From Salisapilia sapeloensis (lineage: Eukaryota; Oomycota; Peronosporomycetes; Peronosporales; Salisapiliaceae): 22,461 nt of DNA. This document shows positions 7,237 through 16,182 of this stretch, in pieces. A program made the position numbers and the translations under genes. Location: NCBI GenBank assembly GCA_023334545.1, contig JAADVB010000274.1, forward strand, positions 1 to 22,461. The letters are read 5' to 3'. The first letter of the stretch is position 1, and the number at the start of each line of letters is the position of its first letter. The notes below the pieces were generated by a model, which saw only the letters and a program-made list of their open reading frames with translations, had not been told where the DNA came from and did no database searches.

Positions 7237-9296
7237 TTAAAGCGAAGTCTGCCATTTCGGACGCAAGTGGTCATTAACGGAGCGTAGAAGTGGTGCTGGC
7301 GTATACTCCGCCCTACCTCGACCACCATGCATGTTCTCATCCAACGTGAAGCATAATAAGAGCATATTGATAGAGGTCTCATAGATCTAGTGATGTACAT
7401 TAGACGATACTTGATAGGGAAATATATAAGTGTGGTACCGTCATGAAGCCATGGGCGACACCATAGGAGAAGATTCCCATCGCCAATAGCGGCAGCAATG
7501 GGGATCCGACCTACACCACACGTTGAGATGATATCGACTAAACAATTGTAGAGATACGTACGTCATTTAGGAGAAACCAAGCGATGAGGCACGTTGTGGT
7601 GCACACAATCATCTTTCCAAGCAGAACAGAAGCATTTCCGATGACACTCAGTGCCCCCATCCGGAGTAAATTAGACGACACGAGCGTGTACGCCAACTTG
7701 CCGGACGAGTAAAAGTTCGATCCACGGATTGCTGTTATATACATTGCTTCGTTGCAAACGAACTTGAGACACGAGTTGAAACACCAGATACAGCAGCAAC
7801 ATCCTTTCGTGAGGAAGTTTGTCACTGCGTTATTATCCACTTCATTCTTTTCTTGCAAGTACAGGAAAAACCCTCGAATGGTACTCACAGGAGCAATCGT
7901 CGCACTGCTTAACGCTACGGTACCGAGATGATAGCGCATGGTGACGTGCGCAGCAAAGTTCACCGGGTCAGGATATGACTCGTGCGTATGTGTCGAGTCA
8001 CCGCGGTTGTTGACGCCAAAGTACCACAATGCAACAGCGATGGAGACGATCATCTCGCCAATCGACAGGACGAACGTTGCTGTCCAGTACATGCCCCACG
8101 CATGGAACAGGAACAACCAGCGTAGACGAGTGTCTGGCTCAAAGCTCTGCGTTGTGATCTGGATGGTCGATGGAGACGCTGCATCGATTGTCGCAACTCG
8201 TTCGGACATTTGCCCAGCACCGAACAAATGGACAGTCACGAGAATCCCCCACCAGAAGATGACTAGTAGTAGTAGGAAGGACAGAAACGGAACGACAAGT
8301 AGCTTCTTTAGTTTGGATTGGGCAGCAGCGGCGTGCGAGATGAACGTCCCTGCGAGGAGGAAGCGAGGGAGCATCATGAGTGCAAAGATGAAGAAGAGGA
8401 TGGCGCTGCAGCAACAGACGACAGCCGTGAGCTGGAGAGAGCTCTTCATGGCTGGATCATTCGGGTATACGAGAGGATCGGACGATGCTGCTAGCATTCG
8501 ATAGCTGGCGTACACGAGAATACTTTCAATACCGAGGATGGAGACGCCGATGGTGAGACAGCCACAGTAGCGAAGCATGATGAGGTAGATGGTAGCAGTG
8601 CCCACTGCTATGCCACACCCGATGAAGAGGGATTGCCATGCCTACTCGTCGTTAGATACTATGGTACAAGGACTATGTCAGAAGGGGGTGTACCTCGGAT
8701 AATGCACCGATGAAACGTCCGATGTTGTCCTGCAATTTCGCGACCATGACAGACTCAGAGTCGATTTCCACTGGTGCACAGACATACGTCCACGGGTGTG
8801 TTTTGTAGGACTTGAAATGCACTTCCGTCAGGTGTCTAGTGGCATTACTAGTACTATCCTCCGTCGCCATCGAGTTGTCATCTTCCAACGGGAGTTGGAA
8901 AACAAGATCTTGTCCGTCTTGCCGAGGACAATCGTCGATGCAAATGCCGAAATCGGGATTCCGTTGAAAGTCAGGAAAATATAAGAAACGACTGGAGCCA
9001 CATTCATGACCTTTAAAGTCGACACCCTGGTCTTTTACGTACTCCGCATAGTTTGTACTACTGTCCTGGGTAAATGCATAAAAGGATAGAGCTAGCAATG
9101 CAATCCAGTAGACGCCGAATAGCAATAAGAAGAGGATATCTGTAGGTCCTCGACGCATCTGAACGATATGAGCAGACTGATCGTCACTAAGAAGCGGCTG
9201 CATTTCTCTCCCTTGAGGTGGCTGTGCATTTTGAGCAGCCTGTCGACGCTGTGAAGACGATGATGGACGTCCTTCCTCTGGAGAGCTCTCGCTCAT
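7237..9296 (-). CDS. Choline-transporter-like protein (CTL/SLC44 family), four exons
   Basis: Exons 9296-8694, 8641-7562, 7510-7439 and 7386-7237 join in phase 0 to a 634-residue protein, normal for CTL proteins. Exon 1 gives a Ser/Gln-rich cytosolic tail, the first membrane segment (about 53-75) and an extracellular loop with CTL-type cysteines (GICIDDCP) and an NAT glycosylation sequon. Exon 2 carries the multi-spanning core, including the conserved Cys-rich CCCCIWCF run and GKMIV segment. Exon 3 (SPLLPLLAMGIFSYGVAHGF) and exon 4 (TSINMLLLCFTLDEN) match the conserved last membrane segments, and the stop is TAA at 7239-7237. Exon 2 read without splicing stops early at 7538. An acidic dileucine signal (EMQPLL, 31-36) may direct it to endosome or vacuole. 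CTL proteins transport choline or related amines, or are orphans; the substrate here is not shown. Tail to tail with the 5849-7096 gene and divergent from SURF2. Confidence 0.88.
7387..7438 (-). other. CTL gene intron 3 (52 bp)
   Basis: GTACCA donor after the ACG codon, branch-like TCTAATG and CACTAG acceptor. Splicing in phase 0 links GFMT to IYETSINMLLLC, as expected in the conserved CTL C-terminus. Confidence 0.8.
7511..7561 (-). other. CTL gene intron 2 (51 bp)
   Basis: Perfect GTACGT donor after AATGAC and GGTGTAG acceptor, phase 0, joining FLLND to VGSPLLP. Without removal the frame ends at 7538 and loses the conserved C-terminal membrane segments. Confidence 0.82.
8642..8693 (-). other. 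CTL gene intron 1 (52 bp)
   Basis: GTACAC donor after GAG, branch-like TCTAACG and GAGTAG acceptor, phase 0, joining GALSE to AWQSLFIGCG. It connects the single-TM N-terminal part to the multi-spanning core. Confidence 0.82.
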
Positions 9297-9670
9297 GATC
9301 CAAGCTCGTCCTTATTTCGTTTAGCTTCCAAGCTCTCGCTCTGTCTCGGATAATAACTCAGCTTTTTGTATTGATAAAGTGAGCATATATTTTGGATCAG
9401 TAGCTTCACTAAAGTCATGACAGTGATGGTGACAAGCTTCGGTGGCCAGTTTTTTCCTGTCGTTACAACGGCACTCTATATGCGCCTGATAGCTTACTTG
9501 CATGGCATGGTGATCTGCATGAAAAGCCATGCCGTAGCAACCTTTCAAGATGCACTATGTAGCCATGTTTCTTTTTTCAGCCAATCAAGTTATAAACCTG
9601 ATAATCTGGTATCGACTGGCCAAGGAATCGCATCATCGGTTCGTCTCGACACTACTCGGTCCAGCTCAGC
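9297..9670. promoter_or_regulatory. Divergent intergenic region between CTL and SURF2 genes
   Basis: The two start codons are 374 bp apart and point away from each other, so both promoters should lie here. Short open frames on both strands show no protein-like features. No motif could be assigned with confidence. Confidence 0.4.
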
Positions 9671-10297
9671 ATGACAGACTCGATTGATGCTGAAGCCCAA
9701 GCGCTTATTGCTGCAAATGACCACCTTGAAGTGGTGCAGGTCGGCGAAGCTCCCAACCAACGTACTCGCGTGAAATGTGACTTGACTGGCCACGAGATGA
9801 TGCCCACGACTTCCGCGATTAACACGTACTTGGCATCAAAGAAGTACAAGAAAGCTCGTGACTGGTACAACTATGACTTTTCCAAGTACGAGCCGTACAT
9901 TGTGCCTCACCGTCGTAAACACAAGTGTCTGTACTGTAACGTGACAAATCAAATTCTGAATCGCATTCCGGCGGAAGTCGAGAAGCATGTGAATGGAAAG
10001 AAGTTTAAACGCATGAAGGAGCATGTCAAGGTCAAAGAATCGGATGGTACTGGAAAAGATGATCATGAGTTTGACGCCGATCTGTTTGAATTTGAGAATG
10101 CACAAGTCCTCGTATCTGACGAAGAGGAAGACGAGGGCTTAGAAGAAGAAAAGGTAGAAGACGATTTCACCGACTTGTATCCGTCGGATGAAGAAGACAG
10201 TAAAAAGCGAAAGCAAGAGGATGTGCAGATGGAGACGACGGAAGAAGATGTAGACATGGAAAAGAAAGCGCCGAAAAGAACGAAACGTAAAGCATAA
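9671..10297 (+). CDS. SURF2: Surfeit locus protein 2 (SURF2) homologue
   Basis: Single-exon 208-residue protein. The first 120 or so residues follow the SURF2 pattern: VKCDLTGHEM, then a KKYKKARDWYNYDFSKYEPYI-type block, a Cys pair (KCLYC) followed by NVTNQILNRIP, and EKHVNGKKFKRM. The C-terminal 80 residues are strongly acidic (DEEEDEG, EEEKVEDD, DEEDS) mixed with basic clusters (KKRK, KRTKRK) that can act as nuclear or nucleolar localisation signals. SURF2 is a poorly characterised nucleolar protein linked to ribosome biogenesis; its exact role is not settled. The start is the first ATG and gives a complete N-terminal region. Its stop is only 13 bp from the stop of the convergent biotin synthase gene. 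Confidence 0.88.
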   Translation: MTDSIDAEAQALIAANDHLEVVQVGEAPNQRTRVKCDLTGHEMMPTTSAINTYLASKKYKKARDWYNYDFSKYEPYIVPHRRKHKCLYCNVTNQILNRIPAEVEKHVNGKKFKRMKEHVKVKESDGTGKDDHEFDADLFEFENAQVLVSDEEEDEGLEEEKVEDDFTDLYPSDEEDSKKRKQEDVQMETTEEDVDMEKKAPKRTKRKA

Positions 10298-10310
10298 CAA
10301 TCCTATTCTC

Positions 10311-11579
10311 TTAAATTGCTGCTTCCATACTTTCCTTTGGACTTGAACGCGTCACTTTGACAATGTACGGGGACTCACGATGCGGCTGGTGCGCCGGCTT
10401 GCCCTTCAGTCCGAGCTTCTCGAACATGATCGCATCTTTCTCAAACTCCGGATTGGCAGTCGTCAGCAGCGTCTCACCGGTGAAAATCGAATTGGCACCC
10501 GCCATAAACAGCATTCCTTGCTCAGCTTCCGTGAAGCTCATACGGCCGGCGCTGAGACGAACCATGGTGCGTGGCATGAGGAGACGGGCGGCGGCAATGG
10601 CACGAGCCATGTCCAATGCCGTGACTGGAGGCAGGTTCTCTTCGTAGAGAGGCGTTCCCTCCACCGGCACGAGAGCGTTGATCGGGACAGACTCGGGGTG
10701 CTTTTCCATAGTTGCGAAGGTATGGAGTAGACCGACGCGGTCGTGCTCTTGCTCGCCGACGCCGAGGATACCACCAGAACAGACAGAGATACCAGCCTTG
10801 CGGACGTTATCGATCGTCTGCAGTCGGTCATCGTACGTGCGAGTGGTAATGATGTTGGAATAGTGCTCGCGACTGGTGTCCAAGTTGTGATTGTAGGCAG
10901 AGAGACCAGCCTCCTTGAGCTGCTGTGCTTGCTCTTCATTGAGCATGCCTAAGGTGCAGCAGACTTCGAGGTCCATGGCTCGAATCTGACGCACCATCTC
11001 CAACACGTGTTTGAACGCGTTCTTCTTTCCGACCTCACGCCATGCAGAGCCCATGCAGAAACGGGTGCTTCCAGCAGCCTTGGCCCTTCGTGCCATGTCC
11101 ACGACTTCCTCTACCTAAAAAGATACAAGATGAGGAATAGAATGACGGAGACTTTAGAGGGAACATGGTACCTTCTTTCGAGGCTCTGGCTTGACAAACG
11201 TCTTGTGGCTTGTGGATTGAGAGCAGTACTTGCAATCTTCCGTGCATCCACCCGTTTTAATCGACAGAAGCGTACACCGCTGGACCTCTTGCGGGTCAAA
11301 GTGCTGACGGTGCACGGTAGCAGCCTTGTACATGAGTTCTAGCAAAGGCTGCTCATACAACTCCTTCACTTCATCGTACGTCCAGTCCTAAAATGTGTTT
11401 GCGTCAGCATGAAATGGAGGATGTGCATGTCCTGATAGTCCTACATTGCGTGGCTCGGCGGTGACGCCTGGGAGTGTGAGCGTGGTCGTGGCGCTGGACT
11501 GCCATCGCTTTGCCAGTGCAACTCCGTTCGTGGCATTTAAGGCACGTTTGGAGGATTGGAGCATACGCTGGAGGTGCAT
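10311..11579 (-). CDS. BIO2/bioB: Biotin synthase, mitochondrial (three exons)
   Basis: Exons 11579-11445, 11387-11172 and 11114-10311 join in phase 0 to 384 residues. Residues 1 to about 40 are basic and Ser/Ala-rich without acidic residues early on, a mitochondrial targeting signal. The rest is Bio[13 protein letters not shown], the radical-SAM cluster motif [10 protein letters not shown] (C93, C97, C100), [13 protein letters not shown] (C137), CCTLG (C169), SVCSGGILG (C229) and VRLSAGR (R303). C137, C169, C229 and the Arg of VRLSAGR match the ligands of the second, sacrificial [2Fe-2S] cluster in bacterial BioB. The enzyme inserts sulfur into dethiobiotin to form biotin, normally in the mitochondrial matrix beside the Fe-S assembly machinery. 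All catalytic residues are present. Exons 2 and 3 as open frames lack proper ATG starts; the splicing above restores the conserved DWT and VEEV segments. Confidence 0.93.
11115..11171 (-). other. Biotin synthase intron 2 (57 bp)
   Basis: GTACCA donor after AAGAAG and a pyrimidine-rich CTTTTTAG acceptor, phase 0, joining KPEPRKK to [19 protein letters not shown] as in BioB proteins. Confidence 0.88.
11388..11444 (-). other. Biotin synthase intron 1 (57 bp)
   Basis: GTAGGA donor after CGCAAT, branch-like GCTGACG and CACATTTTAG acceptor, phase 0, joining TAEPRN to DWTYDEV, the conserved start of BioB. It separates the targeting-peptide exon from the catalytic part. Confidence 0.87.
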
Positions 11580-13467
11580 GATGACTTGAGGTGGAAAATC
11601 GCGTTTTGAAGGGCGAGATGTGGTCGCGAGTTGTTGGTGTTGCGTTTACGGTGATGCTTCGAGCTACTTTAGACCCACTTCAGATGACGTCACGGCGTGT
11701 GTTAAACGAGTGCTTCCGACTGTGCAAGATCGCGGGCATAGACGCGGTCGATTGGATCGAGTGAGACGATAGAATGGATACGATTCAAGTGGCGAGTACT
11801 GTTGTTTGGCTTTCATGAAGAAGAAGGACGTGTAGAAGGACAAGATTCTGCTGTAAAGTGTACGATGGATGCTGTTGGTACATGATAAGATGCTAGGAGA
11901 ACCCGGGAAGTACGCTGGTCATCCTATCATGTGCTCTGTTTAACATGGTTGGCCCATATCTTACACATACGGCTACCTGATGGCACTCCCTTGCGATGGT
12001 CATCCACAGGACAATATCTGATCGGTAACAGACACGCAGTACCTTTACGGTCGGATACGATGCGAGATCTCTTTTATATCGCTCGATGTCTTTCGCAGCA
12101 GTGCATATAGCGCAGTAGATAAGAAAAGCTCGACCTGTACTCGCCTTGCCAACTCAAGCACAGCATCAGCATCGTACAAGCCTTGCAATAGAGCTCCTAG
12201 CATGCATCCGAGCATAAGAGGCTCTACTAACACGAAAGTTCATGAACCACGCATCGAGCAGAATGCAGACTAAGCAGTTTTGACTTTTCCATCGCCAGGG
12301 TTTACCAAAAAAGATCCTAGGACACTATCTACCTAATCTTGACCACATTAGCTTATACACGTACAACCGGGTTAGCTCGGGGTGGCTTTGCTTACCATGG
12401 GAAAATGAACTGCGGCAAAAGACGCTATAGAGTCCCAAGCACTGGACTTCGTCAAGAGCACATGCCGAAGTACCTTTAGCTACTCCATCACAACTTCCAC
12501 TTGACACAAAAACTGCACAAAACGTATTTGTAATGGCTGTTCGGGGTATCAACCATGGGTAAGAGTGCGCGCCACATTTCCGGCCTAAAGATACTAAAGA
12601 GGACAATTCAAAGGCTGTTGCATCTCGTCCTCTTCTATTTGATAAGACTGATGCATTTTCTACTCCAAAAGACGCTAATAGTACGTGCGTGATTGTTTGC
12701 AAGGTAAATACGCTCAGGAAGCAAAGATGGAACGAGGGAACACGAGTTTATCAGCTTTCTATGTGTCATCAAATCTACTTCAGACGGTCATGGATACGCA
12801 ATCGCCGTCACACATGGCGGGTGACAGTATGATGTCACTACTCCAACCATCGGGACGTTCATACCGTGACACTTTTACGTTTCTACGAGATCCGTGGCAT
12901 GAAGACCACGAATGAAACTTAAGGTACAAAGCAGAGAGCTTGTTAGAGATTTTTGACGAGGGAAACTGGCGCCGCTTCATAAAATCTTTCCGCTCTTCTT
13001 CAGAATCATCACCATCGATCAGATGAGGCATTCTATCTGGAAGAAGAAGACTGAGATAGCACCAGCTTTAACATCATGTCGAGTGATGGAGCAGCCCAAG
13101 CTCTATAATGGAAATACTCTGCCGATTTCAAAACTAGCTCAATATTCCAACAGTCACGATCTACTAACCGACGGCCAGTATAGAGCGACGATGCCCTATA
13201 AGGTCTGCATTGAAATGAAAAGTCCGAGATCGAGCCCTGTGCTCTGAGCCACAGATAAATAACCTTTTAAGATATCCATCACACACGCTTAGGCTAGATT
13301 ACCACCACACGACCGAAGTGGAAACCTAGACATCGGTTCACTCCTCGGACACCGCCAAGAACCAACTTGCAATTTCTTCGTAAACAAAACCAAGTGTATT
13401 TCAGTTCGTAGCTAACCGTCTATGCAAATCGATTTTAAAATATATCGTACAAGCGCTCCAGAGTAGT
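11580..13467. other. Gene-poor 1.9-kb stretch, possible decayed gene
   Basis: Short open frames occur on both strands, for example minus 13031-12780 (83 codons, DGDDSEEERKDFMKRR-like start), minus 12702-12325 (125 codons) and minus 12233-12045 (62 codons, not starting at ATG but with an amphipathic helix-like composition). None matches a family I recognise and they do not join into one clear gene. A plausible 63-bp intron (12395-12333 on minus) is described separately. Part of the right end is the 3' flank of the START gene, and the left end holds the biotin synthase promoter. No RNA gene or terminal repeats seen. Confidence 0.35.
12333..12395 (-). other. Candidate orphan intron (63 bp)
   Basis: GTAAGC donor, GCTAATG branch-like site about 14 nt from a GATTAG acceptor, all in good consensus. 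Splicing in one frame joins a segment AWDSIASFAAVHFPM to VDSVLGSFLVNPGDGKVKTA, but upstream and downstream stops prevent assembly of a full gene. Confidence 0.3.
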
Positions 13468-14232
13468 CTACTTCTCGTCGCTCGCCATGACCTGACGCAT
13501 CTTCTCTAAAAGCTTGATCGGTGCAGACAGACCCAAATACTTGATCATAGCCGCCGGAATGTTGCCGCCAAGATCCATGTGCGCGACCACCGCAATCTCG
13601 CACGCGTTAGGATCCTCCGGATCCGGCGTCACGACGTAACCAGAGATGAAGATCAGCGCACGGCAGAAGTCTTTGCGGGGCTGGCCGTCCGGGTGATCCA
13701 CACTGCGCGTGGCGATAAGCACGCGACCAGAGTCCTCCTTTACGACCGTCGTCGAGACACAGAAGTCGCGCGCAGTCGTGAACATGACGCTCTTGCACGA
13801 GTTCAGACGCACCTCGGTTCGGTCACTCAGCTTTTCGAGCGTCTCCAATTTCTTCGTCTGCTCCTCGAATTTGGGCACCAAATGCGGCGTCTGCAAAACG
13901 TACGCCGCGCGCTCCGGAGAGACGTTGACGCGGCCAACGGTGCACATTGTGTACCAGTCGTTGTCCTGCACAGGGCCGTAGCGAACCTGCACGCCGTTCT
14001 TGGACGGACCCATCTGCCATCCGCCGACGACGTCTTTGCCACTCAGTCGAACGAGCAATCGGTTGATCGTGTCCTCCTCGTACTCTTGTAGTGAGGATCG
14101 GACGACATGAGCGGGAATGGGCACCTGGGCCTGTTCAACGGCACGGCGCTTGGTGTCGACATCATCTTCGGATCGGATGCGAATGACCTCTTCAGGCTGC
14201 TGGGCTACTTCTACACCGTTGGAAAGGACCAT
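13468..14232 (-). CDS. START-domain lipid-binding protein
   Basis: Single-exon 254-residue protein made almost entirely of one START domain (about residues 45-250). Visible START features include the WQMGPSKNGVQVRYG strand near 72-87, WYTMCTVGRVNVSPERA, the LNSCKSVMFTTARDFCVSTT block, an IATRSVDHPDGQPRKDFCRA segment and the closing helix after AHMDLGGNIPAAMIKYLG. START domains hold a lipid or sterol in a hydrophobic cavity; there is no signal peptide, membrane span or extra domain, so it is probably a soluble cytosolic lipid-transfer protein. The ligand cannot be inferred. Codon use is more GC-rich in third positions than in the neighbouring genes. The start is the first ATG, preceding a short Glu/Arg/Asp-rich leader. 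Confidence 0.87.
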   Translation of the reverse strand: MVLSNGVEVAQQPEEVIRIRSEDDVDTKRRAVEQAQVPIPAHVVRSSLQEYEEDTINRLLVRLSGKDVVGGWQMGPSKNGVQVRYGPVQDNDWYTMCTVGRVNVSPERAAYVLQTPHLVPKFEEQTKKLETLEKLSDRTEVRLNSCKSVMFTTARDFCVSTTVVKEDSGRVLIATRSVDHPDGQPRKDFCRALIFISGYVVTPDPEDPNACEIAVVAHMDLGGNIPAAMIKYLGLSAPIKLLEKMRQVMASDEK

Positions 14233-15020
14233 TGTGATAGATTGGTGTTCGTTTCAATGTGGGCTCGAGCAAGTAAATTGCGGAATGAAAGGTTATTGCT
14301 CGTTCCATCACGCGAAAGTGCGGGCAGTGGCTTCACTGAAACTTTGTATGGTCGCACGAACGTATGTGACAGCCCTAGCGGACAATTGTAGGAGAAACCG
14401 ATCCGTATTCGATTCAATTCGAGCAGTGCCCATCGCGTCAGCACATGCGAAAGATAATTAAATTGCCTATTCTCCAAGAGACATTACGCCATGCGTTGCC
14501 GCAAGCTAGTACCGCTGCAATGAGCGTCTAAGCGACTTCGTCTTTCCGCGCGCAATCGTTTTCGACTCGCACTGAAGAATCAAGGAAGCTTCGCAATACT
14601 TTGATGGAGCCGTAATCACATTTTTCAGTGGCGCAAACATCCCGCCAGCACTTGACCTGCACTCTAGCAGGCGGAGGACTAACGTTTCTGCCGCCTACTC
14701 TTTTCATTGGTGCATTTTGCCGGATCCTTTTTTGTCGCGTACTGTAGCTGGGTTTCGCAGCAAAGCATCTCCCTAAAAAGAAAAAAATCTCGATTGCAGT
14801 CTTTCCTATCGATAGATTGACGAGCAGTCGGCGTCCGATCTCATTGGTCCAACGATCCTCCGGCTCTACGAATGCAGCGAGACATCGAGTGGCTATTGGT
14901 CGGCAGTCGTTGTCTACGAAGCGAGTCATCCATCTCCTGATTACACGTTCTAGAAACTCAGGTCAAGCTTTGGGCATCATTGCTTCAACATTGCGTCCAT
15001 GAGATGTCGACTACTTGACT

Positions 15021-15051
15021 GCCACCGGCATCAAACTATGATGCCGGTGGC
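15021..15051. repeat. Perfect 13-bp inverted repeat with 5-nt loop
   Basis: gccaccggcatca, a five-base loop (aacta), then the exact complement tgatgccggtggc. GC-rich and capable of a stable hairpin in either strand. Not located at the 3' end of any gene I can support. Confidence 0.85.
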
Positions 15052-15188
15052 ACCCCATAGCCATCTGGGAAACCTCACCGATGGACTATCAATTTATTCA
15101 CCGTACCGCCAGAATTCACGATCTAATGCACTGACAGCCTTCCCCAGTACTAATGACGTGAGATATGTTAAAGAATGAATGCAAGGGA

Positions 15189-15215
15189 AGTGATGGCCAT
15201 CACTGAAATCAGTGA
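15189..15215. repeat. Two overlapping perfect palindromes
   Basis: agtgatggccatcact (15189-15204) is a 16-bp perfect palindrome. It overlaps tcactgaaatcagtga (15200-15215), 7-bp arms with a 2-nt centre. They share the tcact half-site. Confidence 0.8.
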
Positions 15216-15248
15216 ATTGAGGCGGGCAAATTTCAAAGACCTGGGCTG

Positions 15249-15267
15249 GTTTCAGTGCGTTTCAGTG
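15249..15267. repeat. Direct repeat of gtttcagtg, 10-bp period
   Basis: gtttcagtg occurs at 15249-15257 and 15259-15267. Its core tttcagtg is the complement of cactgaaa at 15201-15208 in the nearby palindrome. Confidence 0.7.
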
Positions 15268-16182
15268 GTAGGAATAGTACCGAAAGACATGCATCGGATA
15301 GTTTGTGCATAGAGAGCAGCTTCTCACTTGCTTCGATTTTATAAAAAACATCGTGCGCTGATGGCTAGTCAGCGGTATGCAAGCCATCTTAATTTTTGTG
15401 GGAATACGCGATTATTCTTTTAATTCTATCACGAAAAGATCAAATCAATCACGGTGCAGTTGACACTTGCCAGCTTAGATGTCACATCGATCATTTCAAC
15501 GCAGGCATCACCGACTCTGACCCCTCTATCCTTGATATCCGGAAGACCTTTGACAAATGCAAGATGCATTTAGTATGCTTTATGAAATTTTAAGCTCGGG
15601 AGTAAATCTTAGCATTCTGTGTAATTGATATACTTCTTCAAACGCGAAGTAGGTCTGACTTTCCATCGAAAGTATAGTAGTTTGGCAAATGCTCCATGAC
15701 GACGGGTAAGTCGTAGCGAACTAAAGCTCTTATTGCTGGCTGTACCTAGCGTCGTACACTTGTGTCGTAGTAGCTTGGATCGTCGGTCACACTCGGTGGT
15801 CTAGTCCGTCCATGCGTTGGCATGTGGCAATACAAATATGAAAATTGCCAAGTAGAGTAGCGACAAAGTACATATTATACGCTTCCATTCTTCACGACTC
15901 GTTTCTAGCTTTCTATATAGCTGGTCACGAACGAGAACGGTACTAGCATAGCTTCGATAGCGCAGATAAGAACGCTATCTGTGTGCGCAAAAGGAAGTGT
16001 AGTAGAAGCAACGAAATGAGAATGAAGACATCAGTCGAATCTTAGACTGGTCATAAGATGTTCGAATTGTGCCTGTAAAAGCCTAGGCTTTCTACCTTAT
16101 AAGCAAACAAATGCATCAGATCGCAACAAAATACATAATATGAGAATGGCCGATTGCAATAAAGCTCAACTCCATCGCTGTG

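Larger units (their letters stand above)
14233..16182. other. Gene-poor 1.95-kb stretch with palindromes
   Basis: Short open frames (for example minus 14929-14528, 133 codons, and plus 15396-15593, 65 codons) have no recognisable domain, signal peptide or repeat structure and are probably chance. The left part should hold the START gene promoter and the right end the 3' flank of the 16183-17016 gene. The stretch contains three perfect inverted repeats and short direct repeats at 15.02-15.27 kb, listed separately. No tRNA, rRNA or transposase was found. Confidence 0.4.

Noticed and set aside
13023-13247. 74-codon plus-strand frame as a small gene
   Set aside because: No recognisable features and partly antisense to another equally weak frame.
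14528-14929. 133-codon minus-strand frame as a gene
   Set aside because: No domain, targeting signal or intron evidence; composition looks like chance coding.
15021-15060. Helitron 3' end
   Set aside because: A hairpin is present but no CTRR end follows at the expected distance and no Rep/helicase frame is nearby.
15950-15985. tRNA or small structured RNA around the gatagcg...cgctatc inverted repeat
   Set aside because: 7-bp arms only; no cloverleaf, anticodon stem or internal promoter boxes could be matched.
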